64,000 bases of DNA from Pseudomonas akapageensis (GTDB lineage Bacteria; Pseudomonadota; Gammaproteobacteria; Pseudomonadales; Pseudomonadaceae), in NCBI RefSeq assembly GCF_011355085.1, contig NZ_VXCP01000001.1:362602-426601 (forward strand), in the 5' to 3' direction. The notes below the pieces were generated by a model. The model searched no databases. It was given only the letters and a program-made list of their open reading frames with translations, and had not been told where the DNA came from. Below are positions 8,829-18,967 of this stretch, piece after piece. Both the position numbers and the translations under genes were made by a program. The stretch's first letter is position 1. The number at the start of each line of letters is the position of its first letter.

Positions 8829-10186
8829 TGGCGAAGAAAAAAATTCTGCTCAATGCCTTCAACATGAACTGCATCGGGCACATCAACCATGGCCTGTGGA
8901 CGCATCCACGGGACACCTCGACCCAGTACAAGACGCTCGAATACTGGACCGAGCTGGCCCGGTTGCTGGAGCGGGGCCTGTTCGACGGCTTGTTCATTGC
9001 CGATATCGTCGGGGTCTACGACGTCTACCAGAACTCGGTCGACGTACCGCTCAAGGAATCCATCCAGCTACCGGTCAACGACCCGTTATTGCTGGTTTCG
9101 GCCATGGCCGCGGTCACCCGGCACCTGGGCTTCGGCCTGACCGCCAACCTGACCTATGAGCCGCCCTATCTGTTCGCCCGCCGCATGTCGACCCTTGACC
9201 ACCTGAGCCGTGGCCGGGTTGGCTGGAACATCGTCACCGGCTACCTGGACAGCGCGGCCAAGGCCATGGGCCTGCACGAACAGCCCGAGCACGACCGGCG
9301 CTACGACCAGGCCGACGAATACCTGCAAGTGCTCTACAAACTCTGGGAAGGCAGCTGGGAAAACGATGCGGTGCTCAACGACCCGCAACAGCGGATCTAT
9401 GCCCAACCGGACAAAGTCCACAAGGTGAAGCACCAGGGCGAGTTCTATCAGGTCGAGGGCTATCACCTTTGCGAGCCATCGCCACAGCGCACGCCCGTGC
9501 TGTTCCAGGCCGGCAGCTCCGAGCGCGGCCTGGCGTTCGCCGGGGAGCATGCCGAATGCGTGTTCATCAGCGGCCAGAACAAGGCCTCGACTCGCGCCCA
9601 GGTGGACAAGGTCCGCGCCAGTGCCCTGGCCGCAGGGCGTGATGCCGATGCCATCAAGGTGTTCATGGGCGTGAGCGTGATCGTCGCTGAAACCGAGCAA
9701 CTGGCCCGCGCGAAATACGAGGAATACCTGCGTTACGCCAGTGCCGAAGCCGGAGTTGCCCATTTCTCCAGCTCCACCGGCATCGACTTTGCCGAATACG
9801 GGCTGGACGAGCCGATCCAGTACGTGAAGAGCAATGCCATCCAGTCGGCTACCAAGAGCTTGCAGAACAACGACTGGACGCGGCGCAAATTGCTCGACCA
9901 GCACGCCTTGGGCGGCCGCTACATCACTCTGGTCGGCTCAGCCGAACAGGTCGCCGACGAACTGGAGTCCTGGATCGCCGAGACCGGCTTGGACGGCTTC
10001 AACCTGACCCGCACTGTTACGCCGGAAAGCTATGTCGACTTTATCGATCTGGTGATTCCGGAACTGCAGCGACGCGGTTCGTACAAGACCGAATACGAGA
10101 GTGGGAGTCTGCGCGAGAAGCTGTTTCGTGGTGGGCAGGCGCATTTGCCTGCGCAGCATATCGGCGCTCGTTTTCGAGAATTTTGA
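8828..10186 (+). CDS. FMN-dependent monooxygenase, NtaA/SnaA/DszA/DmoA family
   Basis: Bacterial luciferase-like (LLM) enzyme of 452 residues; uses reduced FMN and oxygen, usually to cleave C-S or C-N bonds. It opens KKILLNAFNMNCIGHINHGLW, the standard start of the NtaA/DszA branch, followed by TYEPPYLFARRMSTLDHLSRGRVGWNIVTG, VLFQAGSSERGLAFAGEHAECVF and a C-terminal GFNLTRTVTPESYVDFIDLVIPELQRRG. The start overlaps the stop of the SfnB-type gene. Placed between sulfur oxidoreductases and a MetQNI importer, it likely desulfurises an organosulfur compound such as a dialkyl sulfide or sulfone; the substrate is inference. It depends on a separate FMN reductase. Confidence 0.86.
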   Translation: MAKKKILLNAFNMNCIGHINHGLWTHPRDTSTQYKTLEYWTELARLLERGLFDGLFIADIVGVYDVYQNSVDVPLKESIQLPVNDPLLLVSAMAAVTRHLGFGLTANLTYEPPYLFARRMSTLDHLSRGRVGWNIVTGYLDSAAKAMGLHEQPEHDRRYDQADEYLQVLYKLWEGSWENDAVLNDPQQRIYAQPDKVHKVKHQGEFYQVEGYHLCEPSPQRTPVLFQAGSSERGLAFAGEHAECVFISGQNKASTRAQVDKVRASALAAGRDADAIKVFMGVSVIVAETEQLARAKYEEYLRYASAEAGVAHFSSSTGIDFAEYGLDEPIQYVKSNAIQSATKSLQNNDWTRRKLLDQHALGGRYITLVGSAEQVADELESWIAETGLDGFNLTRTVTPESYVDFIDLVIPELQRRGSYKTEYESGSLREKLFRGGQAHLPAQHIGARFREF

Positions 10187-10200
10187 AGGTACTGCGGACC

Positions 10201-10227
10201 TTGGCGCTGCCGCAGGCTGCGCCCGGC
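10201..10227. repeat. single REP unit, GCTGCCGCAGGCTGCG family
   Basis: One half of the palindromic repeat seen in full at 13505, 25958 and 34726, in the gap between the monooxygenase and metQ. No inverted partner is visible. Confidence 0.5.
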
Positions 10228-10277
10228 CGCAGAGCGGTCGTAACCCAAACAATCCTATACCGATTGGAGTACACCCA

Positions 10278-11066
10278 ATGCTCAAACAAACCCTTCTCAC
10301 ACTGGCCATCGGCCTGTTCACCCTCGGCGCACACGCCGCCGATGCCCTGAAAATCGGCACCACCGCCGCCTTCGCCATCCCGCTGGAAGCCGCCGTCGCC
10401 GAAGCGGACAAGCAAGGCCTGAAAGTCGAACTGGTGGAGTTCAGCGACTGGATCGCGCCAAATGTCAGCCTCGCCAGTGGCGATATCGACGTGAACTACT
10501 TCCAGCACATCCCCTTCCTGGAAAATGCCAAGGCCGCTGCCGGTTTCGACCTTGTGCCCTATGCGCCCGGAATCATCAACAACGTCGGTCTCTACTCGAA
10601 AAAATACAAAAGCTTCGACGAGCTGCCCACCGGCGCCAGCGTCGCCATTGCCAACGACCCGATCAACAGCGGACGCGGCCTGCAATTGCTGGCCAAGGCG
10701 GGGCTGATCACGCTCAAGCCTGGCGTCGGCTACAAGGCTACCGAAGACGACATCATCGCCAACCCAAAGCAGCTCAAGATCCTGCAAGTCGAAGCCGTGC
10801 AACTGGTGCGCGCCTATGACGATGCCGACCTGGTCCAGGGCTACCCGGCCTATATCCGCCTGGCCAAGACCTTCGATGCCGGCTCCGCACTGCTGTTCGA
10901 CGGCCTCGACCACAAGGAGTACGTGATCCAGTTCGTGATCAAGCCCGAGAGCAAGAACGATCCGCGCCTGGCCAAATTCGTCGATATCTACCAGCACTCG
11001 TCCAAGGTGCGTGCCGCACTGGAGCAGGCCCACGGCAAGCTCTACCAACCAGGCTGGGAGAGCTGA
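10278..11066 (+). CDS. metQ: methionine/organosulfur ABC transporter substrate-binding protein (MetQ-like)
   Basis: NlpA/MetQ family, 262 residues. It has a type I Sec signal ([19 protein letters not shown]) and no lipobox cysteine, so it is a free periplasmic protein rather than the lipoprotein typical of enteric MetQ. Family signatures are [12 protein letters not shown] near residue 72, [17 protein letters not shown] and [17 protein letters not shown] lies seven bases before the ATG. It is followed by metN and metI with one- or no-base spacing. In this operon the ligand may be a product or substrate of the neighbouring desulfurising enzymes instead of methionine. Confidence 0.85.
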   Translation: MLKQTLLTLAIGLFTLGAHAADALKIGTTAAFAIPLEAAVAEADKQGLKVELVEFSDWIAPNVSLASGDIDVNYFQHIPFLENAKAAAGFDLVPYAPGIINNVGLYSKKYKSFDELPTGASVAIANDPINSGRGLQLLAKAGLITLKPGVGYKATEDDIIANPKQLKILQVEAVQLVRAYDDADLVQGYPAYIRLAKTFDAGSALLFDGLDHKEYVIQFVIKPESKNDPRLAKFVDIYQHSSKVRAALEQAHGKLYQPGWES

Positions 11067-11067
11067 A

Positions 11068-12192
11068 ATGACAACCGCCAATGCCCAACGAATTCAGGAT
11101 GAAGTGGCACACGCGACGGTGCCGCCGACGGCACTGCACCCGGATCTGAACACCGCCCACGTGCGCTTTGTCGGCGTTGGCAAAACCTACAACGGCCAGC
11201 AAGGCCCGGTGGCAGCCCTGGAAGGCATCGACCTGGCGATCCAGCGCGGCGAAATCTTCGGCATCATCGGTCGCAGCGGTGCCGGCAAATCGTCGCTGAT
11301 CCGCACGATCAATCGCCTGGAGCAGCCCAGTGTCGGGCGAGTATTGATCGACCAAATCGACATCGGCCCGTTCAATCAAGACCGTCTGGTGGAACTGCGC
11401 CGGCGCATCGGCATGATCTTTCAGCACTTCAACCTGATGTCGGCCAAGACCGTCTGGCAGAACGTCGAACTGCCCTTGAAGGTGGCGGGCGTAGGCAAGG
11501 CGCTGCGCCAGCGCAAGGTCACCGAACTGCTGGAACTGGTCGGCCTGCAGGACAAGCACGACGCCTACCCGGCCCAGCTGTCCGGTGGCCAGAAACAGCG
11601 CGTGGGCATCGCCCGAGCTCTGGTCCATGATCCGGAAATATTGCTGTGCGACGAGGCCACCTCGGCACTGGACCCGGAGACCACCGAATCGATTCTCGTC
11701 CTGCTCAAGGACATCAACCAACGCCTGGGCCTGACCGTCATTCTGATCACCCACGAGATGTCGGTGATCCGCGATATCTGCGACCGGGTTGTGGTGCTCG
11801 AGCGCGGTCGGATCATCGAGCAGGGGCCGGTATGGCAAGTGTTCGGCGATCCACGCCACGAGGTCAGCAAGACCTTGCTTGCCCCCTTGCAGCATGACTT
11901 GCCGCAAGAACTGCAAGCGCGCCTGCACAAGCACCCCATCAGCCCGAACGCCGCCCTGGCACTGCGCTTGCGGCTCACCGGCAACGACGATCGGGCGCCA
12001 GAACTCTCGACGCTGTTCAGCACCCTGGGTGGGCAAGTCAGCCTGCTCCAGGGCGGCATCGAGCAGATTCAAGGACGCACGCTGGGGCAATTGGTGGTGA
12101 CGGTGGCCAACTCGCCCCACGACCGCGACACCTTGGTCAATCGTGCCCGACAGTGGGCGCATCAGGTGGAGGTACTCGGCTATGTGGTTTGA
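11068..12192 (+). CDS. metN: MetN-type ABC transporter ATP-binding protein
   Basis: 374 residues. Walker [11 protein letters not shown]-loop MIFQHFNLM, signature [15 protein letters not shown], Walker [15 protein letters not shown]-loop ITHEM. The C-terminal 110 residues ([25 protein letters not shown]...) correspond to the C2/NIL ligand-sensing domain that inhibits MetNI when substrate accumulates. A 45-residue N-terminal extension precedes the ATPase core. The ATG at 11068 comes one base after the metQ stop. It overlaps metI by 11 bases. Confidence 0.88.
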   Translation: MTTANAQRIQDEVAHATVPPTALHPDLNTAHVRFVGVGKTYNGQQGPVAALEGIDLAIQRGEIFGIIGRSGAGKSSLIRTINRLEQPSVGRVLIDQIDIGPFNQDRLVELRRRIGMIFQHFNLMSAKTVWQNVELPLKVAGVGKALRQRKVTELLELVGLQDKHDAYPAQLSGGQKQRVGIARALVHDPEILLCDEATSALDPETTESILVLLKDINQRLGLTVILITHEMSVIRDICDRVVVLERGRIIEQGPVWQVFGDPRHEVSKTLLAPLQHDLPQELQARLHKHPISPNAALALRLRLTGNDDRAPELSTLFSTLGGQVSLLQGGIEQIQGRTLGQLVVTVANSPHDRDTLVNRARQWAHQVEVLGYVV

Positions 12193-12826
12193 GCGCTTGC
12201 TGCAGGGCGTAGTCGATACCTTCCTGATGGTCGGAGTGTCGTCATTGATAGCGTTGGTGCTGGGCATTCCGCTGGCGGTGATCCTGGTCACCAGCAGCAA
12301 GGGCGGCATCTTCGAGGCGCCAGCGTTGAATCGGGCGCTGGGGGCCTTCGTCAATCTGTTCCGGTCGGTGCCCTTCCTGATCCTGATGGTGGCGCTGATC
12401 CCGTTCACCCGCCTGATCGTCGGTACCACCTACGGCGTCTGGGCTGCTGTGGTGCCATTGACCATCGCCGCAACGCCATTCTTCGCTCGCGTCGCCGAAG
12501 TCAGCCTGCGCGAGGTCGATCATGGCCTGATTGAAGCGGCGCAAGCCATGGGCTGCCGGCGTTGGCATATCGTTTGGCATGTGTTGTTGCCTGAAGCCCT
12601 GCCAGGAATTGTTGGTGGCTTCACCATCACCCTGGTCACCATGATCAATTCTTCGGCCATGGCCGGCGCCATCGGAGCCGGGGGGTTGGGTGACATTGCC
12701 TACCGCTATGGCTATCAGCGTTTCGACAGCCAGATCATGTTCACGGTGATTGTGTTGCTGGTGGTGCTGGTTGCATTCATCCAGTTGAGCGGTGATCGCT
12801 TGGCAAGGGTGCTGAACAAACGTTGA
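12182..12826 (+). CDS. metI: MetI-type ABC transporter permease
   Basis: 214 residues, five predicted membrane segments, with the permease EAA loop in [32 protein letters not shown] and the conserved [28 protein letters not shown] near the C-terminus that marks MetI. It forms the channel with MetN. The ATG at 12182 lies within the last codons of metN, an 11-base overlap; the upstream in-frame start at 12143 would overlap far more and is not family-like. Confidence 0.88.
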   Translation: MWFERLLQGVVDTFLMVGVSSLIALVLGIPLAVILVTSSKGGIFEAPALNRALGAFVNLFRSVPFLILMVALIPFTRLIVGTTYGVWAAVVPLTIAATPFFARVAEVSLREVDHGLIEAAQAMGCRRWHIVWHVLLPEALPGIVGGFTITLVTMINSSAMAGAIGAGGLGDIAYRYGYQRFDSQIMFTVIVLLVVLVAFIQLSGDRLARVLNKR

Positions 12827-12864
12827 GGTATAGTCGTGGGACTCCCTTTTCCGGCAGCCCCGCG

Positions 12865-13491
12865 ATGACCCTGGAACCTGACGAACTCAAGCAGATCAGC
12901 GCGACCACGGTCGCTCATTACAACTACAGTGCCGAAGATTTTCGCGCAGGCACCCGCGATCACGATGTCAGTCAAAACATCGAGGCACTGCTACGGCATA
13001 TCCAGGGTCAGCCCCCCTTTCAGATTCTCGACTTCGGCTGCGGGCCGGGCCGCGACCTGAAAACCTTCACGGCCCTTGGCCACGTCGCCACCGGCCTCGA
13101 TGGCGCCGAGCGTTTTGCCGAAATGGCCCGCGCCGACAGCGGTTGCGAGGTCTGGCAGCAGGACTTCCTCAATCTCGATTTACCCGATGGCCGCTTTGAC
13201 GGGATCTTCGCCAACGCAGTGTTGTTTCATGTACCAGGCCAGGAACTGCCGCGGGTACTAAGGCAGCTGCACGCCACGCTCAAGCCCGGTGGCGTGTTGT
13301 TTAGTTCCAATCCACGCGGGGAGAATCAGGAGGGTTGGAATGGCAATCGGTATGGGGCGTACCACGACCTTGAGCATTGGCGGCAGTTGCTGACGCAAGC
13401 GGGGTTTGTGGAGTTGGAGCATTACTATCGGCCAGCAGGGCTGCCGCGGGAGCAGCAGCCTTGGTTGGCCAGCGTTTGGCGCAAAGATTGA
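12865..13491 (+). CDS. class I SAM-dependent methyltransferase
   Basis: 208-residue soluble protein with the SAM-binding motif I ILDFGCGPGRDLKTF near residue 53, acidic motif II GLDGAERFAEMA, and motif III region DGIFANAVLFHVPGQELPRVLRQLHATLKPGGVLFSSNPRG. These make it a Rossmann-fold methyltransferase of the UbiE/small-molecule group. The ATG at 12865 is chosen over the TTG that overlaps metI. It follows metI by 38 bases and may be co-transcribed. The target is unknown; detoxification of an intermediate from the sulfur operon is conceivable but unsupported. Confidence 0.75.
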   Translation: MTLEPDELKQISATTVAHYNYSAEDFRAGTRDHDVSQNIEALLRHIQGQPPFQILDFGCGPGRDLKTFTALGHVATGLDGAERFAEMARADSGCEVWQQDFLNLDLPDGRFDGIFANAVLFHVPGQELPRVLRQLHATLKPGGVLFSSNPRGENQEGWNGNRYGAYHDLEHWRQLLTQAGFVELEHYYRPAGLPREQQPWLASVWRKD

Positions 13492-13504
13492 TGACACCGC
13501 CCAT

Positions 13505-13609
13505 GTAGCCGCTGCCGCAGGCTGCGCTCGCGCGCGTAGCGGGCGCAGGGTCTCAAGACCACCAGGGGAGCCCCTGCGGGGCTCCAGCGCAGCCTGCGGC
13601 AGCGGCTAC
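13505..13609. repeat. REPIN, GTAGCCGCTGCCGCAGGCTG family
   Basis: Arms GTAGCCGCTGCCGCAGG and its inverse face each other across about 60 bases, between the convergent methyltransferase and RND genes. It could also act as a bidirectional transcription end. Other copies: 25958-26059 and 34726-34817. Confidence 0.85.
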
Positions 13610-13613
13610 AGGG

Positions 13614-16600
13614 TTAGTGCGTCGCCGTATTGGCAGGCTCCTTGACCTTGTACCAGGCCACATAAAGCGCCGGCAAAAACAGCAACGTCAGCAAGGTCGC
13701 AATGATGATCCCGCCGATCATGGCATAAGCCATCGGCCCCCAGAACACTTCCCGGGCGATGGGGATCATGCCCATGCTGGCCGCCGCCGCCGTCAGCAGA
13801 ATCGGCCTGCGCCGGTGCTCGGTAGCCTGTACCACGGCATCCCAGGGCGTATAACCACTGCGCTCGTAGGCATCGATCTGGGTCACCAGGATGACCGAGT
13901 TGCGGATGATGATGCCGATCAACGCCAGAATCCCCAGGATCGCCACAAAGCCCATCGGCGTGCCCGTCGGAATCAATGCCAGCACGACGCCGATAAGTCC
14001 AAGCGGCGCCACGCTGGCCACCAGGAACAGCTTCTGCACGCTGTGCAACTGGATCATCAGAAAGGTCGCCATCAAGAACAGCATCAACGGAATGACCTTG
14101 GCAATCGGCCCCTGGGCCTTGCCGCTCGACTCAACGGTACCCCCCGTGGCCACCGAATAGCCCTGCGGCAAGTTGGCGGCGAACTCATCGATACCCGGTT
14201 TCAGCAGCTTGACCAGATCGGTGGGCTGGATCGCGTCGCGCACACCGGCCTTGATGGTGATGGTCGGCTTGCGATCACGTCGCCATACCAGCGGCTGCTC
14301 CAGTTCATAGCGCACAGTCGCGAAGGACAACAGCGGAATCGATGTCCCGCTGGGCGTGACGATCTGCAGGTTCTGCAGGGTCTCGGGGGTGCCCCGTTCG
14401 CTGTCCACCGCACGCCCGACCACATTGATGAGGTAGATGCTGTCGTGCACCTGGGTGACGGTCGAGCCGCTGACAATACCGTTCATCAGGTTAGCCACAT
14501 CCTCGGAGGACAGGCCCAACTGCCGCGCCTTGTCCTGGGCGATGTCGATACGCAGGACTTTGCCGGGCTCATTCCAGTCGTAGATCATCTCGCCGACGTG
14601 TTCGTTCTTGTCGAGCAACGTGGCCAGGTCAATCGCATGCTTGCGCACCTGGTTGATATCCGGGCCACTGACCCGATACTGGATAGGCCGACCGACCGGC
14701 GGCCCCATCTCCAGCGCCCCGACAAAGCTGCCGATGCCGACGAAGTCATCGCGCAGGCGTTGGCGCAAGCGTTCGCTCAAGGCGGTGCGCGCCTCGAAAT
14801 CCTTGGCGACGATGACCAACTGGGCGTAGTAGGGGTTCTGCAGTTGCACATCCAGCGGCAGGTAGAAACGGATCGCGCCCTGGCCGATGTAGGAACTCCA
14901 GCGAACGATTTCCGGGTCATCCTTGAGCGTCGCTTCAAGGCGGTCGACAGCCTTGCGGGTTTCGTCGAGCGAAGCGTTCTGCGGCAGGTTCAGGTCCACC
15001 AGGATTTCCGGGCGGTCGGACGCCGGGAAAAACTGGTTTTGCACGAAGCGCATGGAAAACACGGCCAGCACAAACAGGAGCACAGTGAGGATGATCGCAG
15101 TCCAGTGATTGCGCATGCACCACATCAGCCCACCGTTGAAGGCCTTGCCGATTCGGCCGGGCTCTTCGGAATGGGGTTTTACGTCCTTGCTCAAGATATG
15201 TACGCCAAGCACCGGAGCGAACAGCACCGCGACTATCCAGGACACGATCATGGCCACGGCAATCACTGCGAACAGGGTGAAGGTGTATTCCCCGGCAGAG
15301 CTCGCGTTAAGGCCAATGGGCACGAAGCCGGCGACCGTCACCAGGGTGCCGGTAAGCATCGGAAACGCCGTCGAGGTATAGGCGAAGGTTGCCGCCTGCT
15401 CCTTGGTCTCACCCAGCTCCAGCCGCGTGACCATCATCTCCACGGTGATCATGGCATCGTCCACCAACAGACCGAGGGCAATGATCAGGGCGCCCAGGGA
15501 GATCCGCTGCATGGTAATGCCGCTGTACTCCATGAACACGAAGACCATCGCCAGCACCAACGGAATCGAGCAGGCCACCACCAGGCCAGCACGCACGCCG
15601 AGGCTGACGAAACTCACCACCAGCACGATCACGACGGCTTCGAACAAGGCGCTGGTAAAGCCGCCGACCGCCTCTTCAACCACCACGGCCTGGTCGGAAA
15701 CGATATGCACGCCGACACCCACGGGCAGGTCGGCGATCAGGCTGTCCATCTTCGCGTGCAGCGCGCTGCCGAAGGCCTGGATATTGCCACCGGACTTCAT
15801 GGCGATGCCCAGGCCGATGGCGGGCTGGCCGTTGTAGCGGAACATGGGTGAGGCCGGGTCGACATAGCCGCGGCTGATGTCGGCAATATCGGCCAGCCGA
15901 TAGAACCGATCATTGACCCGCAGGTTGACCGCTTCCAGGTCTTTCTCCGAAGCGAACTGCCCCGAGGTGCGCACCGAAATCCGCTCGGGGCCGGCTTCGA
16001 TCACCCCGGCTGGCGTCACCGCGTTCTGGGTCTGCAGGCTTTGCAGCACCTGGCGCTGATCAAGCCCGAGGCCGGCCAGCTTGCGCGTGGAAAAATTCAG
16101 GTAGATCACTTCGTTCTGCTGGCCGATCATCTCGAGCTTGCCCAGGTTGGGCACCTCACGAATCTCGGCGCGGACCTGTTCGACGTAGTCGCGCAGCTGG
16201 CGCATGGTCAGGCCATCGGCCGTGAACGCATAGATCGAACCGAACACATCGCCGAATTCGTCGTTGAACGCCGGCCCCTGGATACCCGCCGGAAATTGCC
16301 CGCGAATGTCCTGGATCTTCTTGCGCACCTGGTACCAGATCTGCGGAATGTCCTTGGCGCTGGTGGTATCGAGCAGGTTCACATACACCGTCGATTCACC
16401 GGGACGGGTATAGCTTTTCACGTAGTCGAGCGAATCCAGCTCTTCGAGCTTTTTCTCGATGCGGTCGGTGATCTGGTCCAGGGTTTCTTCCTGGGTCGCC
16501 CCCGGCCAGCTGGTCTGGATCACCATAGTCTTGATGGCGAAGGAAGGGTCTTCCTCACGTCCCAGATTGAAGTAGGAAAATACCCCCATCAACAACGCGA

Positions 16601-16670
16601 CAAACATCAGGTACCAGACAAAGGATTGGTGCTTGAGCGCCCATTCGGACAGGTTAAAGCTTCCGTTCAT
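13614..16670 (-). CDS. RND efflux transporter, TriC-like inner-membrane pump
   Basis: 1018-residue proton-driven pump of the HAE-RND class. It opens FNLSEWALKHQSFVWYL, then NLGREEDPSFAIKTMV, typical of the TriC/two-adaptor branch. The proton-relay aspartates of helix 4 are present in GLLVDDAMITVEMM, and the large periplasmic porter and docking loops lie at the expected positions, ending with a second helix bundle. AGGAAG precedes the ATG. It overlaps the second adaptor gene by four bases. With two adaptor genes upstream it matches the P. aeruginosa TriABC organisation; an outer-membrane partner is not encoded here and would be supplied from elsewhere (OpmH/TolC type). Substrate unknown. Confidence 0.88.
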   Translation of the reverse strand: MNGSFNLSEWALKHQSFVWYLMFVALLMGVFSYFNLGREEDPSFAIKTMVIQTSWPGATQEETLDQITDRIEKKLEELDSLDYVKSYTRPGESTVYVNLLDTTSAKDIPQIWYQVRKKIQDIRGQFPAGIQGPAFNDEFGDVFGSIYAFTADGLTMRQLRDYVEQVRAEIREVPNLGKLEMIGQQNEVIYLNFSTRKLAGLGLDQRQVLQSLQTQNAVTPAGVIEAGPERISVRTSGQFASEKDLEAVNLRVNDRFYRLADIADISRGYVDPASPMFRYNGQPAIGLGIAMKSGGNIQAFGSALHAKMDSLIADLPVGVGVHIVSDQAVVVEEAVGGFTSALFEAVVIVLVVSFVSLGVRAGLVVACSIPLVLAMVFVFMEYSGITMQRISLGALIIALGLLVDDAMITVEMMVTRLELGETKEQAATFAYTSTAFPMLTGTLVTVAGFVPIGLNASSAGEYTFTLFAVIAVAMIVSWIVAVLFAPVLGVHILSKDVKPHSEEPGRIGKAFNGGLMWCMRNHWTAIILTVLLFVLAVFSMRFVQNQFFPASDRPEILVDLNLPQNASLDETRKAVDRLEATLKDDPEIVRWSSYIGQGAIRFYLPLDVQLQNPYYAQLVIVAKDFEARTALSERLRQRLRDDFVGIGSFVGALEMGPPVGRPIQYRVSGPDINQVRKHAIDLATLLDKNEHVGEMIYDWNEPGKVLRIDIAQDKARQLGLSSEDVANLMNGIVSGSTVTQVHDSIYLINVVGRAVDSERGTPETLQNLQIVTPSGTSIPLLSFATVRYELEQPLVWRRDRKPTITIKAGVRDAIQPTDLVKLLKPGIDEFAANLPQGYSVATGGTVESSGKAQGPIAKVIPLMLFLMATFLMIQLHSVQKLFLVASVAPLGLIGVVLALIPTGTPMGFVAILGILALIGIIIRNSVILVTQIDAYERSGYTPWDAVVQATEHRRRPILLTAAAASMGMIPIAREVFWGPMAYAMIGGIIIATLLTLLFLPALYVAWYKVKEPANTATH

Positions 16671-17737
16671 CGCACTGCTTCCTCGTCGACCTTAACCTTC
16701 TGCCCCTCTTTGAGGCTGTTCACACCGGCGGTAACCACGTGCTCTCCGGGCTTGATACCCGATGTCAGCAATGCGGTGCCAGGACCCCGGCTGGCGACCT
16801 TGACCACACGCGTCGAAACCGTCTTCGCCTGCATATCGATCACCCACACCCGTACTTCGCCATCGCGCTCCAGCAGTGCGGTGAGCGGTACCTCGGTGTG
16901 CGGTTCGATCGACGAGCTGAGCGTGACGCTGATGGCCGAACCCAGCCGGAACCCCTCAGGCGTAGTGGCCAGCGTCAAGCGGGCACGGCGCGTGCGGGTG
17001 GTACTTTCGGCCTGGGGCTCGATCTCGCGCAGGGTCGCGGTGGTATTGATGCTCGGATCGAGCTGGGCCGCGACGATGAACTCGAGGCCGACCGGCAATT
17101 GTTCGGCCAGTGTCGCGGGCAGGTCGATCACCGCCTCCTTGACGTCCGGTCGTGCCAGGGTCACCACGCCCTGGCCGGCACTGACCACTTCACCCGCCTC
17201 GGCATGCCACTGGGTGACGACAGCGGCGTGGTCGTTGCGCAATTCAATGTAAGCCAATTGATCCTTGGCCTGGTCGACTGCCGCCTGGGCCTGGTCGACC
17301 GAGGCTTTGGTGGTGCTCAGGTCGGTTCGTGCGGCATCCAGTTGTGCCTGGGCACCCACGCCCCGGTCGAACAACTGCTGCTGGCGCCGCGCATTGGCCT
17401 GGGCATTGATCAACTGCGCCTGGACCTTGGCCAGGTCGCCCTGGGCCGCGCGCAACTGGTTCTGCTGATCGATCGGGTCAAGGGACGCCAGCAACGTGCC
17501 CTTCTCGACCTCGCTGCCGACGTCGACATAACGCTGGGCAATGCGCCCGGAGACACGAAAGCCCAGGACGCTTTCATAGCGCGCCTGGATGCTTCCGGCA
17601 AAACGCCCCAACTGCTCCTGGCTCTGTTCCTTGGCCGTAGTGAACAGCACCGGCCGCACAGGTTCGGCAGGTGCCTCCTTTTTTGAACAGGCTGCGAGCA
17701 TCAGGCCGCACAACACAAGCACCGGTAAATGCCTCAT
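16667..17737 (-). CDS. RND membrane fusion lipoprotein, second adaptor
   Basis: 356 residues with a lipoprotein signal: lipobox LAAC gives a lipidated C17. The order is beta-barrel/lipoyl (GFRVSGRIAQRYVDVGSEVEKGTLLASLDP), a long alpha-hairpin of coiled coil (about residues 85-165, rich in AQAQ and QLDAARTDLSTT), second lipoyl half and a C-terminal beta domain. It bridges the RND pump to the outer membrane channel. It overlaps the neighbouring genes by four bases on each side, so all three are translated together. Confidence 0.87.
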   Translation of the reverse strand: MRHLPVLVLCGLMLAACSKKEAPAEPVRPVLFTTAKEQSQEQLGRFAGSIQARYESVLGFRVSGRIAQRYVDVGSEVEKGTLLASLDPIDQQNQLRAAQGDLAKVQAQLINAQANARRQQQLFDRGVGAQAQLDAARTDLSTTKASVDQAQAAVDQAKDQLAYIELRNDHAAVVTQWHAEAGEVVSAGQGVVTLARPDVKEAVIDLPATLAEQLPVGLEFIVAAQLDPSINTTATLREIEPQAESTTRTRRARLTLATTPEGFRLGSAISVTLSSSIEPHTEVPLTALLERDGEVRVWVIDMQAKTVSTRVVKVASRGPGTALLTSGIKPGEHVVTAGVNSLKEGQKVKVDEEAVR

Positions 17738-18828
17738 GGCGCGAATCCATCCTTGCTCGAGTTGGCGATCTCCACTTGCATGCCCGGATGCAACAATTGT
17801 CCACCTGCAACCACCACTTTTTCCCCGTCCTTGAGGCCATCATTGAGAATGACTCTGCCGGTCAGGTACCGAACGACCTTGACCGAGCGCAAGCTCACCT
17901 TGTTGTCGCCATCGACCACCCACACGGCAGGCTCGTCCAACCCCTTGGTCAGTGCCGACCAGGGCAACTCGATGCTTACCTCGCCTTTTTGCACTTCCCC
18001 GGTCGCGCTGACGACGGCGCCGAGCTCCATCCCCGCAGGCACTTCCAGCAAAGCGATCTTGACCTGCACCGTGCTGGTTTCGGCGGAGACCACCGGCGTC
18101 ACCTCACGGATTTTGCCGGGTGCCTTGATATCCGGGTTTTCAATCAGGCTGACCGTGACCGGTTGATCCCTGCGGGCACCGATCAGGACCGATTCGTAGA
18201 CGTTGAACACCGCATCGCGCTCACCGTCCCGAGCCAGGGTGTAGATCGGCATTGTGGCTTGCACGACCTGGCCAACCTCGGCTTGCCGCGCGGTGATCAC
18301 ACCGGGTGCATCGGCGACCAGCGCGGTATAGCCCAATTGGTCGCGGGCATTGGCCAACTGCGCCTGGGCGGCTCGCAGCGCGCTCTGGGTGCTGCGCAGG
18401 GCCGCCTGGGCGGAATCGAATTCACTCTGGCTGGTGTAGCCCTTGGGCAACAGTTTGACCTGGCGGTCGTACGCCGCACTGGCCTGCTTGACCCGCGCCT
18501 GCTCGGCGGACACAGCGGCCACGGCCGAGTCGACATTGGTCTGCAAGTCCTTGGGATCAAGCCGTGCCAGTACTTGCTGGGCAGTGACCCGGTCGCCGAC
18601 ATCGACCGATCGGGAGATGATCTTGCCACCGACCCGGAATGACAGGTCGGACATCACCCGCGCCTGTATATCGCCCGTCAATGTCACGGACGCGGCAAAA
18701 TCCCCTGCCTTGACCTGCTGGACACTGACTCGAGGACGTTGCGGTTCAGCAGGGTTTTGCTCGCCACACCCGGCGAGTACGGCCAGAACCCCCAGGCCGA
18801 CGATAAACTTCCATCGTAAAACAGCCAT
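17734..18828 (-). CDS. RND membrane fusion lipoprotein, first adaptor
   Basis: 364 residues; lipobox LAGC places the lipidated cysteine at residue 21. The same adaptor layout is seen: FRVGGKIISRSVDVGDRVTAQQVLARLDP, a coiled-coil hairpin (about residues 80-165), then VADAPGVITARQAEVGQVVQ. It is the first gene of the pump operon, 139 bases from the divergent ATPase gene. Two different adaptors for one RND pump is unusual and characteristic of TriABC-like systems, in which both are needed and form heterodimers. Confidence 0.87.
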   Translation of the reverse strand: MAVLRWKFIVGLGVLAVLAGCGEQNPAEPQRPRVSVQQVKAGDFAASVTLTGDIQARVMSDLSFRVGGKIISRSVDVGDRVTAQQVLARLDPKDLQTNVDSAVAAVSAEQARVKQASAAYDRQVKLLPKGYTSQSEFDSAQAALRSTQSALRAAQAQLANARDQLGYTALVADAPGVITARQAEVGQVVQATMPIYTLARDGERDAVFNVYESVLIGARRDQPVTVSLIENPDIKAPGKIREVTPVVSAETSTVQVKIALLEVPAGMELGAVVSATGEVQKGEVSIELPWSALTKGLDEPAVWVVDGDNKVSLRSVKVVRYLTGRVILNDGLKDGEKVVVAGGQLLHPGMQVEIANSSKDGFAP

Positions 18829-18967
18829 GCAGGCTCCTTGCTCATGCTGTACTGCTCGGTTTTCTTGCGATTGTTAGCGTAGTTCACGGTTACAACTGTG
18901 CCCACCCCATTACAGACGCTTGCCTTTTATACTTCGTTGATTTGCCTCAACGAAGCAAGGACGCCAC

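Noticed and set aside
13617..15851. 744-codon open frame opposite the RND pump
   Set aside because: Antisense to a fully conserved RND gene; composition rich in His, Gln and Arg as expected for such shadows.
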